A stretch of 6,621 nt of DNA, taken from Candidatus Omnitrophota bacterium. GTDB lineage: Bacteria; Omnitrophota; Koll11; JAHIPI01. Position 1 is the first letter of the stretch. The number at the start of each line of letters is the position of its first letter. The stretch is taken from assembly GCA_028718265.1 (NCBI GenBank), contig JAQUMG010000100.1, positions 1-6,621 on the forward strand. The letters are read 5' to 3'. The notes beneath the pieces were generated by a model, which worked only from the letters and a program-made list of their open reading frames with translations, was not told the origin of the DNA and made no database searches. Below are positions 6,203-6,621 of the stretch, one piece after another. A program made the position numbers and the translations under genes.

Positions 6203-6206
6203 CCTC
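6203..6206 (-). promoter_or_regulatory. Shine-Dalgarno GAGG fixing the TTG start of lpxA
   Basis: GAGG on the minus strand is 6 nt before TTG 6194-6196. The in-frame stop TAA (6200-6202) lies between them, so no longer reading is possible and TTG is the first available start. Confidence 0.65.
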
Positions 6207-6230
6207 TTCAAACAAAAGTACCGGTGATAA

Positions 6231-6386
6231 CTATTTGCCGTCCCGGAAAAATATAGTCTTTACGCCTTTTCCGACACGTCGCACATCTTTACCTATACCG
6301 CTGACTGTCTCTCCGCATCCGGAAAGCTGAAATATTACCAAAAGTAACAAACTCGTGAATAATAATTTTTTAAGAAATAATTTCAT
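6231..6386 (-). CDS. Entericidin-like small cationic lipoprotein (51 aa)
   Basis: A 51-codon gene, ATG 6384-6386 to TAG 6231-6233. A basic start (MKLFLKK) and a hydrophobic stretch (LLFTSLLLLVIFQ) lead to a perfect lipobox LSGC with the lipidated cysteine at C24. The 28-residue mature part begins CGETVSGIGKDVRRVGKGV, following the C..T..G.G.D....G..[IV] pattern of the entericidin EcnA/B family (E. coli EcnB has CNTTRGVGEDISDGGNAI). It carries many Lys/Arg residues and would form an amphipathic helix on the outer or inner membrane; +2 is Gly, so outer-membrane sorting is expected by E. coli rules. GGAGG (6394-6398) is 7 nt before the ATG, and a strong promoter lies at 6415-6443. lpxA follows after 34 nt, suggesting one transcript. 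Family role (envelope stress or toxin-antidote lipoproteins) is known only for enteric members; here the function is unproven. Confidence 0.8.
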   Translation of the reverse strand: MKLFLKKLLFTSLLLLVIFQLSGCGETVSGIGKDVRRVGKGVKTIFFRDGK

Positions 6387-6393
6387 TTACATT

Positions 6394-6398
6394 CCTCC
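6394..6398 (-). promoter_or_regulatory. Shine-Dalgarno GGAGG of the small lipoprotein gene
   Basis: GGAGG at 7 nt before ATG 6384-6386, the best ribosome binding site in the window. It is a main reason to accept so short a gene as real. Confidence 0.75.
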
Positions 6399-6414
6399 GC
6401 TTATTATCCGTATG

Positions 6415-6443
6415 AATATACAACTATTCTCCCTATAAGTCAA
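6415..6443 (-). promoter_or_regulatory. Strong sigma70-type promoter of the lipoprotein-lpxA unit
   Basis: Minus strand TTGACT (6438-6443, 5 of 6), 17-nt spacer, TATATT (6415-6420, 5 of 6). The start point would be near 6408, leaving a leader of about 22 nt with the GGAGG site inside it. This is the closest match to the sigma70 consensus in the window and suggests high constitutive expression, as expected for a small abundant lipoprotein. Confidence 0.68.
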
Positions 6444-6480
6444 TAATATTTGAAAAGTAATTTTCAGATCATTACCTAGA

Positions 6481-6621
6481 ATGCGCGTTAACTGCGATAT
6501 TCCGCTCGCGTCTACAAAATTTCTTAACGCTTCTCGCTTCGCCAAAAATCGGGGGCGAAATAACTCGGCTGACGCTACCGCGTCGCCTCGGACAATTTCG
6601 CCCTTTTATAAACCGATTTTG
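6481..6621. repeat. Palindrome-rich, GC-richer block at the right edge, nature unknown
   Basis: Three nested inverted repeats are visible. AAAATCGG (6545-6552) pairs with CCGATTTT (6613-6620). Directly inside it, GGGCGAAAT (6553-6561) pairs with ATTTCGCCC (6595-6603), leaving a 9-nt bulge (6604-6612). At the centre, GACGC (6571-6575) pairs with GCGTC (6580-6584) around TACC. Separately, GCGTTAA (6485-6491) pairs with TTAACGC (6524-6530). The block is open in one plus frame (from ATG 6481) and in two minus frames, a by-product of palindromic words; none has a Shine-Dalgarno or a recognisable domain. It lies just upstream of the lipoprotein promoter. It could be a dispersed REP-like repeat, a structured RNA, or the tail of an element beyond the window. 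Confidence 0.45.

Noticed and set aside
6481..6621. Integron attC site
   Set aside because: GCGTTAAC and TTAACGC recall core sites, but the GTTRRRY and RYYYAAC consensus and the paired inner boxes do not fit, and no integrase or cassette is in view.
6481..6621. Coding sequence on the plus strand from ATG 6481 or on the minus strand from the right edge
   Set aside because: No Shine-Dalgarno for the plus reading, no recognisable domain in any frame, and several frames are open at once because the DNA is palindromic. Left as a repeat rather than a gene.

Overview
The window looks like a chromosomal piece from a Gram-negative bacterium of moderate GC content, probably uncultured. The Gram-negative call rests on a lipid A acyltransferase (LpxA), a lipobox-bearing small lipoprotein and a membrane-anchored AsmA-like protein. 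Gene style (A-rich starts, tight overlaps, GTG and TTG starts, a PHP-type PolX, an endonuclease III-related glycosylase, a secreted CBM-like protein) would suit Omnitrophota or a neighbouring phylum. That placement is inference, not something the sequence proves. No tRNA, rRNA, CRISPR array, transposase or phage gene was recognised.

Layout, left to right. (1) 1-246, minus strand: 5' part of a gene for a LacI-type sugar-binding domain lacking the usual DNA-binding head, running off the left edge. Its own promoter (-35 354-359, -10 331-336) is overlaid by an inverted repeat at 314-343. (2) 385-4667, minus strand: a compact four-gene operon in the order LOG-family nucleotide hydrolase, AsmA-like membrane protein, PolX DNA polymerase, endonuclease III-related glycosylase. 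Each junction overlaps (8, 4 and 4 bp) and no internal start has a good Shine-Dalgarno, so translation is probably coupled. (3) 4668-4794: a divergent control region with back-to-back promoters that share or overlap their -35 segment. (4) 4795-5376, plus strand: a secreted CBM4/9-like beta-sandwich protein. (5) 5378-6386, minus strand: an LpxA homologue with a TTG start, preceded by a 51-residue entericidin-like lipoprotein gene with a strong promoter. The lpxA stop and the CBM-like gene stop are 1 bp apart, tail to tail. (6) 6481-6621: a GC-richer, palindrome-rich non-coding-looking block at the right edge.

Functionally, the four-gene operon pairs two DNA base-repair enzymes (PolX gap filling and a HhH-GPD glycosylase) with a nucleotide-metabolism enzyme and an envelope protein. 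The right half is envelope-oriented: a secreted carbohydrate-binding-like protein, a lipoprotein and lipid A biosynthesis. I see no clearly new defence or mobile system. The more unusual points are the unannotated-size lipoprotein gene beside an isolated variant lpxA, the headless LacI-like gene with an operator-like palindrome, and the palindromic block at the right edge.
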